From Anaerococcus sp. (GTDB taxonomy: Bacteria > Bacillota > Clostridia > Tissierellales > Peptoniphilaceae): a stretch of 41,416 nt of DNA. The translations under genes and the position numbers were made by a program. The DNA lies in the NCBI RefSeq assembly GCF_022770135.1, contig NZ_JALEIL010000072.1, positions 1 to 41,416 of the forward strand. The letters run 5' to 3'. Of this stretch, positions 8,094-17,640 are shown one piece after another. Each line of letters starts with the position of its first letter. Within the stretch, counting starts at the first letter, position 1. A model generated the notes under the pieces. The model was not told the origin of the DNA and did not search any database. It was given only the letters and a program-made list of their open reading frames with translations.

Positions 8094-8819
8094 TTATAAA
8101 ACCATGGACAAAAATTGTTTGCTACGTTCTTCTTTTGGATTTTGGAAGAAGTCTTCAGGGTTTTCTGAAGTTTCTACAACCTCTCCCTTATCCATAAAGA
8201 TAACTTTGTTTGAGACTTCTCTTGCAAATCCCATCTCGTGAGTTACTACGACCATGGTCATCCCGTCGTGGGCAAGCTCTTTCATAAGTTCTAGGACTTC
8301 TCCTACCATCTCTGGATCGAGAGCACTTGTTGGTTCGTCAAAGAGCATGAGTTTTGGCTTCATCATAAGGGCTCTTGCTATGGCTACCCTTTGTTTTTGT
8401 CCACCTGAAAGGCTTACTGGATAGACATCTTTTTTGCTAGCAAGGCCTATTCTTTCTAAAAGCTCTATAGCCTCATCTTCCGCTTCTTTCTTCTTCATTT
8501 TCCCTCTCATAACTGGGGCGAGGGTTAGGTTATCTATGATAGACATATTAGAAAAGAGGTTGAAGTTTTGAAATACCATTCCTATCTCTTCCCTGAGTTT
8601 GTTTATGTCTACATTATTATCGTTAATTTTCTTCTCTTCGAAATAAATTTCTCCCGAATCTGGTTTTTCTAGGAGGTTGAGGCAACGAAGGAAGGTTGAC
8701 TTTCCAGAACCAGATGGGCCTATTATTGATATTACGTCCTTTTTCTTTACATCTAGGTCGATGCCGTTTAGGACTTTTAAGTCATCGAATGATTTTTCTA
8801 CATTTTTTACTTTAAGCAT
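8094..8819 (-). CDS. Polar amino acid ABC transporter ATPase
   Basis: ATP-hydrolysing subunit (GlnQ/HisP/ArtP group) that powers the fused permease encoded just upstream. The 241-aa protein has Walker [10 protein letters not shown] near residue 34, Q-loop VFQNFNLF near 83, the ABC signature [15 protein letters not shown] near 136, Walker [13 protein letters not shown] near 158 and the H-loop histidine in [10 protein letters not shown] near 193. It overlaps the permease gene by eight bases and is the last gene of the argG-argH-transporter unit. Placement behind an arginine T-box suggests that it imports arginine, citrulline or a related amino acid. Confidence 0.95.
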   Translation of the reverse strand: MLKVKNVEKSFDDLKVLNGIDLDVKKKDVISIIGPSGSGKSTFLRCLNLLEKPDSGEIYFEEKKINDNNVDINKLREEIGMVFQNFNLFSNMSIIDNLTLAPVMRGKMKKKEAEDEAIELLERIGLASKKDVYPVSLSGGQKQRVAIARALMMKPKLMLFDEPTSALDPEMVGEVLELMKELAHDGMTMVVVTHEMGFAREVSNKVIFMDKGEVVETSENPEDFFQNPKEERSKQFLSMVL

Positions 8820-10284
8820 ATAGGAATCCTTTCTCTAGTTCTTTGAATATTTTCTCCATCACTAGGACTATCACAAGATAGATTATAGCTGCGGAGAAGT
8901 AGGCTGTTGCTGCATCGAAGGTTTGACTTATCACGATTGAAGCTCCCCTTGTTAGATCAGCTAGTCCTATGAAGCCTGCTATTGATGTTTCCTTAAAGAG
9001 GGTTATGACTTCGTTACCTAGAGCTGGCAAGGAATTTTTCACAGCTTGTGGCATTACTACTTTTTTCATCATTTGTAGGTTGGATAGGCCGAGGCTTCTA
9101 GCCGCTTCCTTCTCTCCATTGCTAACTGAGTTGATTCCTCCCCTAAATAGCTCTGCCATGTAGGCTGATGAGTTTAAGGCAAAAGAAATTATCGCAACTA
9201 GAACTAGGTTATCTAGGTTGACTAAGATTACATTAAACATTATCAAAAGTTGGATTGTCGAAGGTGTTCCACGTATTATTGACACAAATATGGCAAATAT
9301 TTTATCAATTATTGTAAGTAGGAATTTTGGAAATCCTGATAGTTCATCTCCAATATCAATCTTCGCAGACCTAACGAGGGCAATAATAAGTCCTAGGATA
9401 AAGGAAAGGATTAGGGCACACACTGTTACTTTTGCGGTAATTTTTAGGCCGTCTAATAGATATTTATAAGATCCATTATCGATAATTGTTGATTTAAATC
9501 TTCCTATAAGTCCCTTGCTTTCTTTAACTTCAGAAGGACCTTGATATTTAGACATTATTTCGTCTATTTTACCCTCTTCTTTAAGCTTAGTGATAGCTTC
9601 GTTCATTTTTTCTAGAAGGACAGGGTTGTCCTTATTAACTGCTATAGCGTATTCTTCTTCAAGATATGGCGTATCTACTATTTCTAGATCTTTGTTAGCA
9701 TTTACGAAGTTTTCTGCACTTTGCTTATCTAATATTACAGCGTCGATTTTCTTACTTTGAAGGGAAAGGATAGCATCTGGAACCTTATTAAAGGAAGATA
9801 CATTTTCTTCTCCAAAGTCGTCCTTTGCTATGGTGTCCCCGATAGAGCCCAGTTGGGTTCCTAGCTTTTTTCCTTCCAAATCTTCTATTTCTTTGATATC
9901 TGAATCTTTTCTCTTAACTATGATTTGGCTGGTCTTGGCAAAGGGTTCGGTAAAGTTTACTGATTTTTTTCTTTCTTCAGTTACTGTAAAGCCTGCCGCT
10001 CCTCCGTCGACCTTGCCTGATTGGATACTTGCTATGATATTGTTAAAGTCCATGTCGTGAAGTTTGACTTCAAGGCCTAACTCTTCACCAATAGCCTTCA
10101 CTATATCTGGGTCGATTCCTACAATTTCGTCTCCTTCGTAGTATTCATAAGGAGGAAAGTCTGCACTTGTACCTAAGTCTATCACTCCATCATCTACGAT
10201 TTTCTCTTCTGCAAATGCTTTTGTTGGTATAAGTACGACCAAGGCCAAAAGCATAGCCAATAGTCCGTATTTTTTGTTTTTCAT
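8812..10284 (-). CDS. Amino acid ABC transporter, fused substrate-binding protein and permease
   Basis: One polypeptide joins the extracellular binding protein and the membrane channel, as in GlnP/GlnH-type Firmicute transporters. In 490 aa, a signal peptide covers residues 1-25 ([18 protein letters not shown]) and an SBP_bac_3 ligand domain runs from about 33 to 255, with [10 protein letters not shown] and the typical [24 protein letters not shown]. The HisM-type permease runs from about 270 to 485, with some five membrane segments and the EAA loop [22 protein letters not shown] near residue 395. It starts three bases after argH ends. Ligand identity is inferred only from its arginine-operon setting. 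Confidence 0.93.
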   Translation of the reverse strand: MKNKKYGLLAMLLALVVLIPTKAFAEEKIVDDGVIDLGTSADFPPYEYYEGDEIVGIDPDIVKAIGEELGLEVKLHDMDFNNIIASIQSGKVDGGAAGFTVTEERKKSVNFTEPFAKTSQIIVKRKDSDIKEIEDLEGKKLGTQLGSIGDTIAKDDFGEENVSSFNKVPDAILSLQSKKIDAVILDKQSAENFVNANKDLEIVDTPYLEEEYAIAVNKDNPVLLEKMNEAITKLKEEGKIDEIMSKYQGPSEVKESKGLIGRFKSTIIDNGSYKYLLDGLKITAKVTVCALILSFILGLIIALVRSAKIDIGDELSGFPKFLLTIIDKIFAIFVSIIRGTPSTIQLLIMFNVILVNLDNLVLVAIISFALNSSAYMAELFRGGINSVSNGEKEAARSLGLSNLQMMKKVVMPQAVKNSLPALGNEVITLFKETSIAGFIGLADLTRGASIVISQTFDAATAYFSAAIIYLVIVLVMEKIFKELEKGFLYA

Positions 10285-10287
10285 AAC

Positions 10288-11661
10288 TTACCTTTCTAAT
10301 TTTTCCTCTACATAGGCGATCTGCCTTAGAACTTCTTTCTCACTAGGTCCACCTAGGGAATCTCTCTTGTTTACCGATGTGTATAAATCTATAGCTTGGT
10401 AGATATCTTCTTCAAATAAGTCCGATTCATTTTTATAAATTTCTAGGGGAAGATCTTCCAAGCACAGATTTTTCTCCATGGCGTATTTTACAAGCCTTGC
10501 TGATATATGGTGGGCATCCCTAAAGGGAAGATTTTTCCCTACCAGATAATCCGCCACGTCAGTTGCGTTAAGATAGCCCTCCTTAGAGGCAGCTAGCATC
10601 TTCTCCTTGTTGACCTTAAGGCTTTCTATCTGTCCTGCCATTATTTTAAGCATAGCCCTTATGGTATCTATACTTTCAAATATTCCTTCCTTATCTTCCT
10701 GCATATCCTTAGAATAAGCAAGAGGAAGACCCTTCATCATAACCATAGACTGATTTGTATTTGCAATAAGTCTTGCTGCTTTTGCCCTTATCAGCTCAGC
10801 CATATCAGGATTTTTCTTCTGGGGCATAATGGAAGAGCCTGTCGAGTATTTATCGTCAATCCTTACAAATGAATAGGGTTGAGAGGAAAATATTATAAGC
10901 TCCTCTGAAAGTCTCGATAGGTGGATAGAGATAAGAGATATTATTGAAGATAATTCTATTACATAATCCCTATCGCTTACGGCATCCATGGAGTTTTGCA
11001 TAAGACTTGTAAATCCAAGCTTTTCTTTGACAAAGTCCCTATCTATATCATAGGTCGTACCCGCTAGGGCACAAGCTCCCAAAGGAAGCTCGTTCATCCT
11101 TTCCTTTAAGGACTCTATTCTTTCTATATCTCTTAATCCCATCATAGCGTAAGCCATGAGATGGTGGGCGAAAGTTACGGCTTGGGCTGCTTGAAGGTGG
11201 GTGTAGCCCGGCATAATGGTCTTGGTGTTTTTACGAGCAAGCTTTATAAGGGATTTTACATAAGCCTTAGTATCTTCTAGAATACTTTCACATTCATTTC
11301 TTAGATAAAGCTTAAAATCTGTAGTGACCTGGTCGTTTCTTGACCTTGCTGTGTGCATTTTCTTACCGACAGGACCGATTTCTTCGATAAGTCTTGCTTC
11401 GACAAATGTATGAATATCCTCATAGGATTCGTCGACTTCTTCCTTGCCTTCTTTGAGATTCTTATATATTGAACAAAGACCTGTGATAATTTGTTCTTTT
11501 TCTTCATCTGAGATTATATTGTTTTTGCCGAGCATTTCTACATGGGCAATAGATCCTTCGATATCACAATATACTAGTCTTTTATCTATTTTTATTGAAT
11601 TATTAAATTCTTCTGCAAGCTTATCAAGTTCACCCGTAAGCATTCCGCTCCATAACTTCAT
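10288..11661 (-). CDS. argH: Argininosuccinate lyase
   Basis: Splits argininosuccinate into arginine and fumarate, the last step of arginine synthesis. At 457 aa it has normal length. The fumarase/aspartase superfamily signature GSSIMPQKKNPDMAE lies near residues 270-285, with HTARSRNDQVTTDF near 105 and the catalytic-histidine region PGYTHLQAAQ near 150. It follows argG by nine bases in the same T-box-controlled transcript. Together the two enzymes turn citrulline plus aspartate into arginine. No carbamoyltransferase or upstream arginine genes are in this cluster, which suggests that citrulline is taken up or made elsewhere. Confidence 0.97.
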   Translation of the reverse strand: MKLWSGMLTGELDKLAEEFNNSIKIDKRLVYCDIEGSIAHVEMLGKNNIISDEEKEQIITGLCSIYKNLKEGKEEVDESYEDIHTFVEARLIEEIGPVGKKMHTARSRNDQVTTDFKLYLRNECESILEDTKAYVKSLIKLARKNTKTIMPGYTHLQAAQAVTFAHHLMAYAMMGLRDIERIESLKERMNELPLGACALAGTTYDIDRDFVKEKLGFTSLMQNSMDAVSDRDYVIELSSIISLISIHLSRLSEELIIFSSQPYSFVRIDDKYSTGSSIMPQKKNPDMAELIRAKAARLIANTNQSMVMMKGLPLAYSKDMQEDKEGIFESIDTIRAMLKIMAGQIESLKVNKEKMLAASKEGYLNATDVADYLVGKNLPFRDAHHISARLVKYAMEKNLCLEDLPLEIYKNESDLFEEDIYQAIDLYTSVNKRDSLGGPSEKEVLRQIAYVEEKLER

Positions 11662-11670
11662 TTATTTCTC

Positions 11671-12903
11671 CTAATCTTCTTTCATTACTGACGCATAGGT
11701 CTTTGTGGATAAGCCAAATAGGTTGATAAAGCCTGTTGCATCTTCTTGGCTATAAACATCATCTTCTTCGAAGGTTGCAAGTTCTTCATCAAAAAGGGCT
11801 TTATCTGCAAAAATTCCTGCAGGATACATATTTCCCTTGTATAGTTTTACCTTAACACTTCCGCTAGTATTTTCATTTACCTTTTCCATAAATAGGTCCA
11901 TGGCTTCCTTAAGTGGTGTCATCCACTTTCCTTCATAGACGAGATTTGCATAATCAAGGCTCATCTTTTGCTTGTAGGCAAGAGCTTCTGGATGGATTGT
12001 TACTGATTGAAGTTTCTCCAAGGCGAAGTATAGGAGACTTGCTGCTGGGTTTTCGTATACTCCCCTGCTCTTCATTCCAACAACCCTGCTTTCAACCATA
12101 TCATCAATTCCTATTCCGTGACTTCCAGCGATTTTATTTAAGGCCTTAACCATATCGCTTCCCTTAAGTTTCTTGCCATTTAGTGAAATTGGTTTTCCTT
12201 TTTCAAAGCCTATCTCTACTATTTCAGCCTCATCAGGGGCCTTTTCTGGAGGAGTGATCAAATGGAGGATTTTGTCAAGGTCTGCTTCATTTTCTGGATT
12301 TTCTAGGTCGAGTCCTTCATGGGAAAGGTGCCAGATATTCTCATCCATGGAGTAGTCTTCTTCCTTAGTGAAGTCTAGCTTGATGCCGTGGCTTGCTGCA
12401 TAGGCTTCTTCTTCGCTACGACCCTTGATATCCCAGAACCTCCAAGGAGCAAGGACCTTGATCTTAGGATCTAGGGCTGCTATTGAAAGCTCAAACCTTA
12501 TTTGATCATTTCCCTTTCCTGTACAGCCATGTACTATAAGATCTGCCCCTTCTTTTTCGTAGATATCTACCAAGACCTTGGCTATAAGTGGCCTTGCTAT
12601 GGCAGTTCCTAGTAAGTACAAGTTTTCGTATTTGGCTCCAGCAAGAAGTGACTTGTAGGCGTATTCTTCTATAAATTCATCTTCTACATTGACATTGTAA
12701 AACTTGCTAGCTCCTTGGCTTAGAGCCTTTTCTTTTAGCTTATCTGGATCTTTGACCTGACCTAAGTCGACTGATACACAAACCACTTCCCCTACTCCCT
12801 TTTCCAGTAACCAATTCGTAAGGACTGATGTATCTAGCCCACCTGAGTAGGCAAGTATAACTTTTTTCGCTTCTTTTAACATTTGATATTCGTTTTGTTT
12901 CAT
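11671..12903 (-). CDS. argG: Argininosuccinate synthase
   Basis: ATP-dependent ligation of citrulline and aspartate to argininosuccinate. The 410-aa protein starts with VILAYSGGLDTSVLTNWL at residues 15-32, the PP-loop that binds ATP, and carries VHGCTGKGNDQIRFE near residue 124 and RGVYENPAASLL near 280. Full length, no internal break. It is the first gene after the arginine T-box leader, so its transcription should rise when uncharged tRNA-Arg accumulates. Ribosome site AAGGAG lies just before the ATG. The annotated length includes a short N-terminal extension (MKQNEYQMLKEA) before the conserved core. Confidence 0.97.
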   Translation of the reverse strand: MKQNEYQMLKEAKKVILAYSGGLDTSVLTNWLLEKGVGEVVCVSVDLGQVKDPDKLKEKALSQGASKFYNVNVEDEFIEEYAYKSLLAGAKYENLYLLGTAIARPLIAKVLVDIYEKEGADLIVHGCTGKGNDQIRFELSIAALDPKIKVLAPWRFWDIKGRSEEEAYAASHGIKLDFTKEEDYSMDENIWHLSHEGLDLENPENEADLDKILHLITPPEKAPDEAEIVEIGFEKGKPISLNGKKLKGSDMVKALNKIAGSHGIGIDDMVESRVVGMKSRGVYENPAASLLYFALEKLQSVTIHPEALAYKQKMSLDYANLVYEGKWMTPLKEAMDLFMEKVNENTSGSVKVKLYKGNMYPAGIFADKALFDEELATFEEDDVYSQEDATGFINLFGLSTKTYASVMKED

Positions 12904-12967
12904 TTTTAATCTCCTTAATTTTTATTAATCAATATTAGCTATACGTGCCTAAGACTCTTCTGGTAAC

Positions 12968-13225
12968 AAAAAAGAGCCCTCATCCCAAAAGGGACGAAAG
13001 CTCGTGATACCACCCATATTTATCTATCCTTCACAAGATAGACCTCATCAAGTACTAACATACTCTAACTCTGTAACGGGAGTTCCCGTATAGGTCTCCT
13101 TGTATCGACCTATATGCTCTGAGGTTCTTTTCATTAACCGTCTGCTTATCCCCTCGCACCAATCGGGATTCGCTTGAAGCTTCAAATTAATTACTCTTCT
13201 CTTCAACACTTTTCCTAACTAAATC
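12968..13225 (-). promoter_or_regulatory. Arginine T-box leader (AGA specifier) with terminator
   Basis: Tandem stem-loop leader that senses uncharged tRNA. The T-box GGGTGGTATCACG is at 13015-13003; its TGGT would pair with an ACCA acceptor end. The competing terminator is at 13004-12968: stem GAGC...GCTC containing CGTCCC/GGGATG, followed by TTTTTT. Stem I starts near 13220. The specifier loop is bounded by ATTAA/TTAAT above and GAG/CTC below, with AGTA on the 5' side and GAAA-AGA-A on the 3' side, the layout seen in glyQS-type T-boxes. This places the specifier codon AGA (Arg) at 13128-13126. The arginine assignment agrees with argG and argH downstream. Confidence 0.92.
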
Positions 13226-13239
13226 TATTGATTGATTAC

Positions 13240-13268
13240 ATTTTACAATGTACTGGATGTTTTGTCAA
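13240..13268 (-). promoter_or_regulatory. Promoter of the T-box argGH operon
   Basis: Minus-strand TTGACA (13268-13263), 17 bp, TAAAAT (13245-13240). The -35 begins only nine bases after the hppA stop codon, so no terminator fits between hppA and this promoter. Confidence 0.8.
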
Positions 13269-13277
13269 ATATTTTTA

Positions 13278-15242
13278 TTAAATAAATAAGTTTGCACATA
13301 CAACTGATACTACAGTCATAAGTTTGATAAGGATGTTTAGAGATGGACCTGATGTATCCTTGAATGGGTCACCTACAGTATCTCCAACAACTGATGCCTT
13401 GTGAGCATCTGATCCTTTTCCTTCTTCTCCTGGAAGAGTTTCGATGTATTTTTTAGCATTATCCCAAGCCCCACCTGAGTTTGACATAAAGATTGCCATT
13501 AGTACTCCTGTAACTAGGGCTCCTGCTAATAGTCCTCCGAGAGCATATGGTCCTAATACTTTTCCTACAAAGATTGGAACGATTATTGCAAGAACTCCTG
13601 GAAGGATCATCTCCTTAAGAGAAGCTGTAGTTGAAATATCGATACATCTTGCATAGTTTGGTTCAACTTCACCCTTTAGGATTCTATCATCTGATCTAAA
13701 TTGGCTTCTAACTTCTTCGATCATTTCTGTAGCAGCCTTACCAACTGAATTCATTGTAAGGGCTGTAAATAAGAATGGAAGCATAGCTCCTATAAACATT
13801 CCTGCAACAACCTTGGCATCAAGAATTGAAATTGCACCAAGATCTAGTGTTTCTGAGTATGTTACAAATAGTGAAAGTGCTGTTAGAGCAGCTGATCCAA
13901 TTGCAAATCCCTTACCGATTGCGGCAGTAGTATTTCCGATTGAGTCTAGCTCATCTGTGATGTCTCTAACTCCTTCTGGAAGGTAGCTCATCTCAGCGAT
14001 TCCACCAGCGTTATCTGTGATTGGTCCATAAGCATCAACTGTTACAGTTGTTGCTGTTGTTGAAAGCATACCTACAGCTGAAAGTGCTATACCAAATACT
14101 CCGTTAGCCCAATAAGCTACAAGGATTCCTAAAGCAATTAGGATAATTGGGAACACTGTTGAAAGCATACCTGTTGATAGACCAGCAATAATGTTTGTAG
14201 CAACACCAGTTTTAGATTCTGCTGCTATGTTTTTAACGTATTTATATTTATCTGATGTGTAGTATTCTGTAAGAAGTCCGATAAGTATTCCTACTACAAT
14301 ACCTACAATGATAGCCAAAGCTGCATTTAGACTTTGGAAATAAACGAATGATAAAATCAAGCTTGCAACAAGAACAATTCCACCTGAAACATAGATTGTA
14401 TTCATAAGTGACTTTTGTGGGTTGTTGTGTTTTTTAGTCAAGAACATAATGCTTGAGAAGATACTAGCTAAAATTCCTATAGCAACTAGGAAAAATGTAA
14501 ACTTCATTCCAGCATCACCGCTTGCAATAATACCTAGAGTTACTGCAGAGATGATTGCTCCTGAGTAAGACTCGAAAAGGTCAGCACCCATACCAGCTAC
14601 GTCTCCTACGTTATCTCCTACGTTATCAGCGATAACTGCTGGGTTTCTTGGGTCATCTTCTGGAATTCCTGCTTCTACCTTACCTACAAGGTCAGCACCA
14701 AGGTCGGCTGCTTTTGTATAGATACCACCACCAACTCTAGCAAAAAGAGCTACAGATGAAGCACCTAGGGAATAGCCCATTAGGATAGCTGGGTCTCTAT
14801 ACACAAGGTAAGTTATCATAATACCTAAAAATCCAAGACCTGTAACGGCAAATCCCATTACTGATCCACCAGAAAATGCTACCTTTAAAGCACCATTTGT
14901 TCCATCTTCAAGAGCCATATTAGCACATCTAGCGTTAGCTTCTGTTGAAACCCTCATACCGATGTAGCCTGCTAGCATTGAAAATACTGATCCTAAGATA
15001 TAGCAAATCATAATCTTAATATTTAAGAAGATTGCTATTAGGATAGATACAACTACGACAAATATTGCTATATATTTATACTCACGGCTTATGAATGTCA
15101 TAGCACCGTCTTTGATATGAGAAGCAATTTCTGTCATTCTCTTATTACCTGCAGATACAGGCATAATTTTTGATTTGATTGTAAATCCCATAAATAATAC
15201 TGCGAGGATTGCCACAATCAAGGCCAAAATTTCTACGAACAT
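13278..15242 (-). CDS. hppA: Membrane-bound ion-pumping pyrophosphatase, K+-dependent type
   Basis: Hydrolyses pyrophosphate and pumps H+ or Na+ outward through the cytoplasmic membrane. The 654-aa protein has about 16 membrane helices. The pyrophosphate/magnesium site is built from [20 protein letters not shown] near residues 207-226, [16 protein letters not shown] near 400 and the C-terminal [15 protein letters not shown]. The motif [20 protein letters not shown] near 436 has alanine where K+-independent enzymes have lysine, so potassium dependence is expected from family knowledge. H+ versus Na+ cannot be settled by eye. It has its own promoter at 15264-15291. Confidence 0.96.
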   Translation of the reverse strand: MFVEILALIVAILAVLFMGFTIKSKIMPVSAGNKRMTEIASHIKDGAMTFISREYKYIAIFVVVVSILIAIFLNIKIMICYILGSVFSMLAGYIGMRVSTEANARCANMALEDGTNGALKVAFSGGSVMGFAVTGLGFLGIMITYLVYRDPAILMGYSLGASSVALFARVGGGIYTKAADLGADLVGKVEAGIPEDDPRNPAVIADNVGDNVGDVAGMGADLFESYSGAIISAVTLGIIASGDAGMKFTFFLVAIGILASIFSSIMFLTKKHNNPQKSLMNTIYVSGGIVLVASLILSFVYFQSLNAALAIIVGIVVGILIGLLTEYYTSDKYKYVKNIAAESKTGVATNIIAGLSTGMLSTVFPIILIALGILVAYWANGVFGIALSAVGMLSTTATTVTVDAYGPITDNAGGIAEMSYLPEGVRDITDELDSIGNTTAAIGKGFAIGSAALTALSLFVTYSETLDLGAISILDAKVVAGMFIGAMLPFLFTALTMNSVGKAATEMIEEVRSQFRSDDRILKGEVEPNYARCIDISTTASLKEMILPGVLAIIVPIFVGKVLGPYALGGLLAGALVTGVLMAIFMSNSGGAWDNAKKYIETLPGEEGKGSDAHKASVVGDTVGDPFKDTSGPSLNILIKLMTVVSVVCANLFI

Positions 15243-15263
15243 AATTTCCTCCTATTCATAATA

Positions 15264-15291
15264 ATTTTAATATATATTGGTAAATTTTCAA
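15264..15291 (-). promoter_or_regulatory. Promoter of hppA
   Basis: Minus-strand TTGAAA (15291-15286), 16 bp, TAAAAT (15269-15264), 22 bases before the hppA ATG, with an AGGAGG ribosome site between. It follows the 6S-like RNA terminator directly. Confidence 0.5.
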
Positions 15292-15318
15292 GTTTTATTA
15301 TAAAAATACCAATCAAAT

Positions 15319-15474
15319 AAAAAGAGGACAGTGCAAAGAAAGAAGATATAGCCTTCGCTAACTCCACCCTAACAAAAACTCGTCTAAGCTAATCGGGCTA
15401 GCTGCCCCGCTTGAGCGATTTTTATAGGATGGGCTAACAGTGAAACTATAAATTCACTCTGCAACAGTCCCCTT
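15319..15474 (-). ncRNA. ssrS: 6S-like RNA (candidate ssrS)
   Basis: A 156-nt gene-free block folds, read on the minus strand, into one long rod with an open middle. The ends pair (GGGGAC...GTTGCAGAG with CTTTGCACTGTCCTC, one bulge) and end in TTTTT, so the closing stem is also the terminator. A distal arm pairs CCATCCTA/TAGGGTGG and AAAAA/TTTTT and carries short inner hairpins. The central opening has small hairpins on both sides (AGTGAA/TTTCACT and GAAG/CTTC). This rod-bubble-rod plan and length match 6S RNA, which binds sigma-A polymerase. The call rests on shape, not on sequence identity. SRP and tmRNA signatures are missing. Confidence 0.55.
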
Positions 15475-15515
15475 AATATTGCTTATTGAAATTTATCTAT
15501 ATATTATCTATTTAC

Positions 15516-15746
15516 TTAGTTTTCTTCGTATGGTAATAATGCAACTTGACGAGCTCTTTTAATAGCACGTGTTATTTCTCTTTGATGTTTTGCATTAAGA
15601 CCTGTTACTCTTCTAGGTAGAATCTTACCTCTATCTGTAACGAATCTTTTTAAAGTTTCAATATCTTTATAATCGATAACTTTTGATGGATCTTTTACAA
15701 ATGGATCTACCTTTTTTCTTGGTCTGAATCTTCTTCCTGCCATCAT
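15516..15746 (-). CDS. rpsR: 30S ribosomal protein S18
   Basis: Small-subunit protein that binds 16S rRNA next to S6. The 76-aa sequence shows [20 protein letters not shown] and the signature [20 protein letters not shown], then [19 protein letters not shown]. Last gene of rpsF-ssb-rpsR, 15 bases after ssb. Being regulated together with S6 in one operon matches the S6:S18 heterodimer these proteins form on the ribosome. Confidence 0.98.
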   Translation of the reverse strand: MMAGRRFRPRKKVDPFVKDPSKVIDYKDIETLKRFVTDRGKILPRRVTGLNAKHQREITRAIKRARQVALLPYEEN

Positions 15747-15761
15747 AAATCCTTTCTTATA

Positions 15762-16295
15762 TTAGAATGGAATCCTTCCATCATCCTCAATCTCAGTAAA
15801 GTCATCATCAAAGAAATCATCTCCACCATCAAAAGCTTGGTTGTTGTTATTATTTCCCCTGTTTTGTTGGTAGTTGTTTGTTTGTGAATAGTCATTTCTG
15901 TAGGTATCTTGATTGTCGTAGTTATTGTTATTATAGCTATTAGATTGATTATCAGATCTTGATCCTATAAATTCAACATTGTCTGCTACAACATCAGTTG
16001 TATAAACAGTCTTACCTGTTTCTCTATCTTGGTAGGAACCTGTTTCGATTCTACCATCTACTGCGCATTGACTTCCTTTTCTGAGGTATTTGCTGGCGTT
16101 TTCTCCTTGAACTCCCCAAACGGTGATTCTTAGAAAATCTGCTGTTGGACGATTTTGAGCTTCCAGTTCGTTCTTTCTCTCTCTGCTAAGTCTCTTATCT
16201 ACTGCCAATGTAAATGTACATACGGCTCTTTGAGATTGAGTATATCTCAATTCAGGATCTCTTACGAGTCTTCCGATAAGGATAACTTTATTCAT
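15762..16295 (-). CDS. ssb: Single-stranded DNA-binding protein
   Basis: Tetrameric OB-fold protein coating single-stranded DNA in replication and repair. The 177-aa protein has the OB domain in residues 1-110 (MNKVILIGRLVRDPELRYTQ, then FTLAVDKR and DFLRITVWG). A flexible linker very rich in asparagine and glutamine covers about 115-160, and the acidic tail ends DDGRIPF, the partner-binding tip (consensus DDDIPF). Start is three bases after rpsF; the ribosome site lies within the end of rpsF. The N/Q-rich linker is expected for low-GC Firmicutes. Confidence 0.98.
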   Translation of the reverse strand: MNKVILIGRLVRDPELRYTQSQRAVCTFTLAVDKRLSRERKNELEAQNRPTADFLRITVWGVQGENASKYLRKGSQCAVDGRIETGSYQDRETGKTVYTTDVVADNVEFIGSRSDNQSNSYNNNNYDNQDTYRNDYSQTNNYQQNRGNNNNNQAFDGGDDFFDDDFTEIEDDGRIPF

Positions 16296-16298
16296 TGA

Positions 16299-16583
16299 TT
16301 AGTCCTCTTTTCTGATAACCATGTATCTGATTACAAAGTCTGAAAGTCTTAGTCTTCTTTCAAATTCTTTGATATGGTCTGGGTTAGAATCGAAGTCTAC
16401 GATATAGTAATAACCTTCTTTTAGGTCGTTAATTTCGTAAGCTAGTTTTCTTTTTCCCCAATCATCAACGTTAGTTACTTCACCATCTTGAGCTATGATA
16501 TCTTTAAATCTGTCAAGTAGGCTTACTCTTTCACTATCCGCCATATCAGCTTTGAAAATCAATACTGCTTCGTATTTATTCAT
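16299..16583 (-). CDS. rpsF: 30S ribosomal protein S6
   Basis: Small-subunit protein that pairs with S18 on the platform of the 30S subunit. The 94-aa sequence begins MNKYEAVLIFKADMADSE and includes WGKRKLAYEINDLKEGYYYIVDF and the C-terminal RLSDFVIRYMVIRKED. No C-terminal glutamate tail is present. First gene of the classic operon; strong GGGAGG ribosome site and near-perfect promoter upstream. Confidence 0.98.
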   Translation of the reverse strand: MNKYEAVLIFKADMADSERVSLLDRFKDIIAQDGEVTNVDDWGKRKLAYEINDLKEGYYYIVDFDSNPDHIKEFERRLRLSDFVIRYMVIRKED

Positions 16584-16608
16584 GTATTTTCACCTCCCTG
16601 TGGTCTTG

Positions 16609-16631
16609 ACCCCGTTAATTACTTACGGAGT
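16609..16631 (-). promoter_or_regulatory. Leader hairpin of rpsF, candidate S6:S18 feedback site
   Basis: In the leader, ACTCCGT (16631-16625) pairs with ACGGGGT (16615-16609), seven pairs with one G-U, around a 9-base AT loop. Many bacteria carry an S6:S18-binding hairpin in this spot; the known motif's exact bulge was not verified here. Confidence 0.4.
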
Positions 16632-16650
16632 AGAGAATTATTACCTATGT

Positions 16651-16679
16651 ATAATACTATAGCCCATCTTTATTGTCAA
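16651..16679 (-). promoter_or_regulatory. Promoter of rpsF-ssb-rpsR
   Basis: Minus-strand TTGACA (16679-16674), 17 bp, TATTAT (16656-16651), about 68 bases before the rpsF start. One of the best promoters in the window, as expected for a ribosomal operon. Confidence 0.85.
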
Positions 16680-16710
16680 GGATTTTCTTATAAATTATAG
16701 CTATTAAAGC

Positions 16711-17640
16711 TCATTGGTCATTTGAACTATAAATGGCATTAGCTATAGCCCTTGACATGACTTTAGCCGCTAGGGCTCCTACTGTATTTACATCAGCTCC
16801 TATTTTGTTAGTAGCTAGGGCAAATATGGTATCTCCATCAAACATAGTGTGGACTGGGTTAATAGATCTAGCATAAGCATCGTGGCTCATTTGACAAATT
16901 TTAGTAAGCTTTGTCTTATCAAAAGTCGCATTTGTCGCAACAAGACCTATTGTAGTATTTTTTCCTTCGACTTCAGAAAAGCTTTGAGCAATTTTTCCTA
17001 TATTATCCATGGTGTTTACAATTTTCCCATCAATTTTTGGGCCTGCAATTTGGATTCCTTTTTCATAATCGAAGATATCTCCGAAGGCATTTACACAAAC
17101 CATGGCTGAAACCACGATTTCTCCCAGTCTAAGAGAAGCTTGACCGAGGCCTGATTTCATGGCCTTATCCATACCAAGACCCTTTCCTACAGTTGCTCCA
17201 GTTCCTCCTCCTATTATTCCTTCTTCCCTGTTATCGTAAGTGGCATTCTTGTAAGCAAGCTTTGCCATTTGTCCGTCAGGTCTTGCCAAAGGATCTTTAT
17301 AGGCCATGTCAAATAATACTGCCTGGCTTACAATTGGCACAATACCACATCCTACATCAAAGCCTCTTCCGTCTTTTTCTAAGGCTTCCATTAATCCACT
17401 TGCCGCATCGAGCCCATAGGCAGAGCCACCGGAAAGAATTATTCCATTTACTTCGCTTACTTGATTGATTGGACTAAGTAGGTCCGTTTCCCTTGTTCCT
17501 GGAGCAGATCCTCTAACTTCAACAGCTGCTGTGTTTCCAGGATCTGGAATTATAACACTAAGGCCTGTTCCTCCATGTAAGTCACTGGCATGACCTAACT
17601 TAATCCCACCGACATCTGTAAGAAATCCTTCATAAATCAA
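16711..17640 (-). CDS. P1 family (S58) peptidase, DmpA-like
   Basis: Self-processing N-terminal-nucleophile aminopeptidase of the DmpA/BapA family; members cleave D-amino-acid amides, beta-peptides or ordinary N-termini. The 309-aa protein shows SVIIPDPGNTAAVEVRGSAPGTRETDLL near residues 28-55, GIILSGGSAYGLDAASGLM near 65-83, and GGGTGATVGKGLG near 145. A segment around GLVATNATFDKTKL near 232 corresponds to the region where family members cut themselves to expose the catalytic serine/threonine. It starts inside the end of the TIM-barrel gene (four-base overlap), so the two are co-translated. Substrate unknown. Confidence 0.88.
   Translation of the reverse strand: MIYEGFLTDVGGIKLGHASDLHGGTGLSVIIPDPGNTAAVEVRGSAPGTRETDLLSPINQVSEVNGIILSGGSAYGLDAASGLMEALEKDGRGFDVGCGIVPIVSQAVLFDMAYKDPLARPDGQMAKLAYKNATYDNREEGIIGGGTGATVGKGLGMDKAMKSGLGQASLRLGEIVVSAMVCVNAFGDIFDYEKGIQIAGPKIDGKIVNTMDNIGKIAQSFSEVEGKNTTIGLVATNATFDKTKLTKICQMSHDAYARSINPVHTMFDGDTIFALATNKIGADVNTVGALAAKVMSRAIANAIYSSNDQ

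Noticed and set aside
15319..15474. SRP RNA or tmRNA as identity of the structured block
   Set aside because: The GGAAGCAGC-type SRP loop, a tRNA-like end with CCA and a tag frame are all missing.
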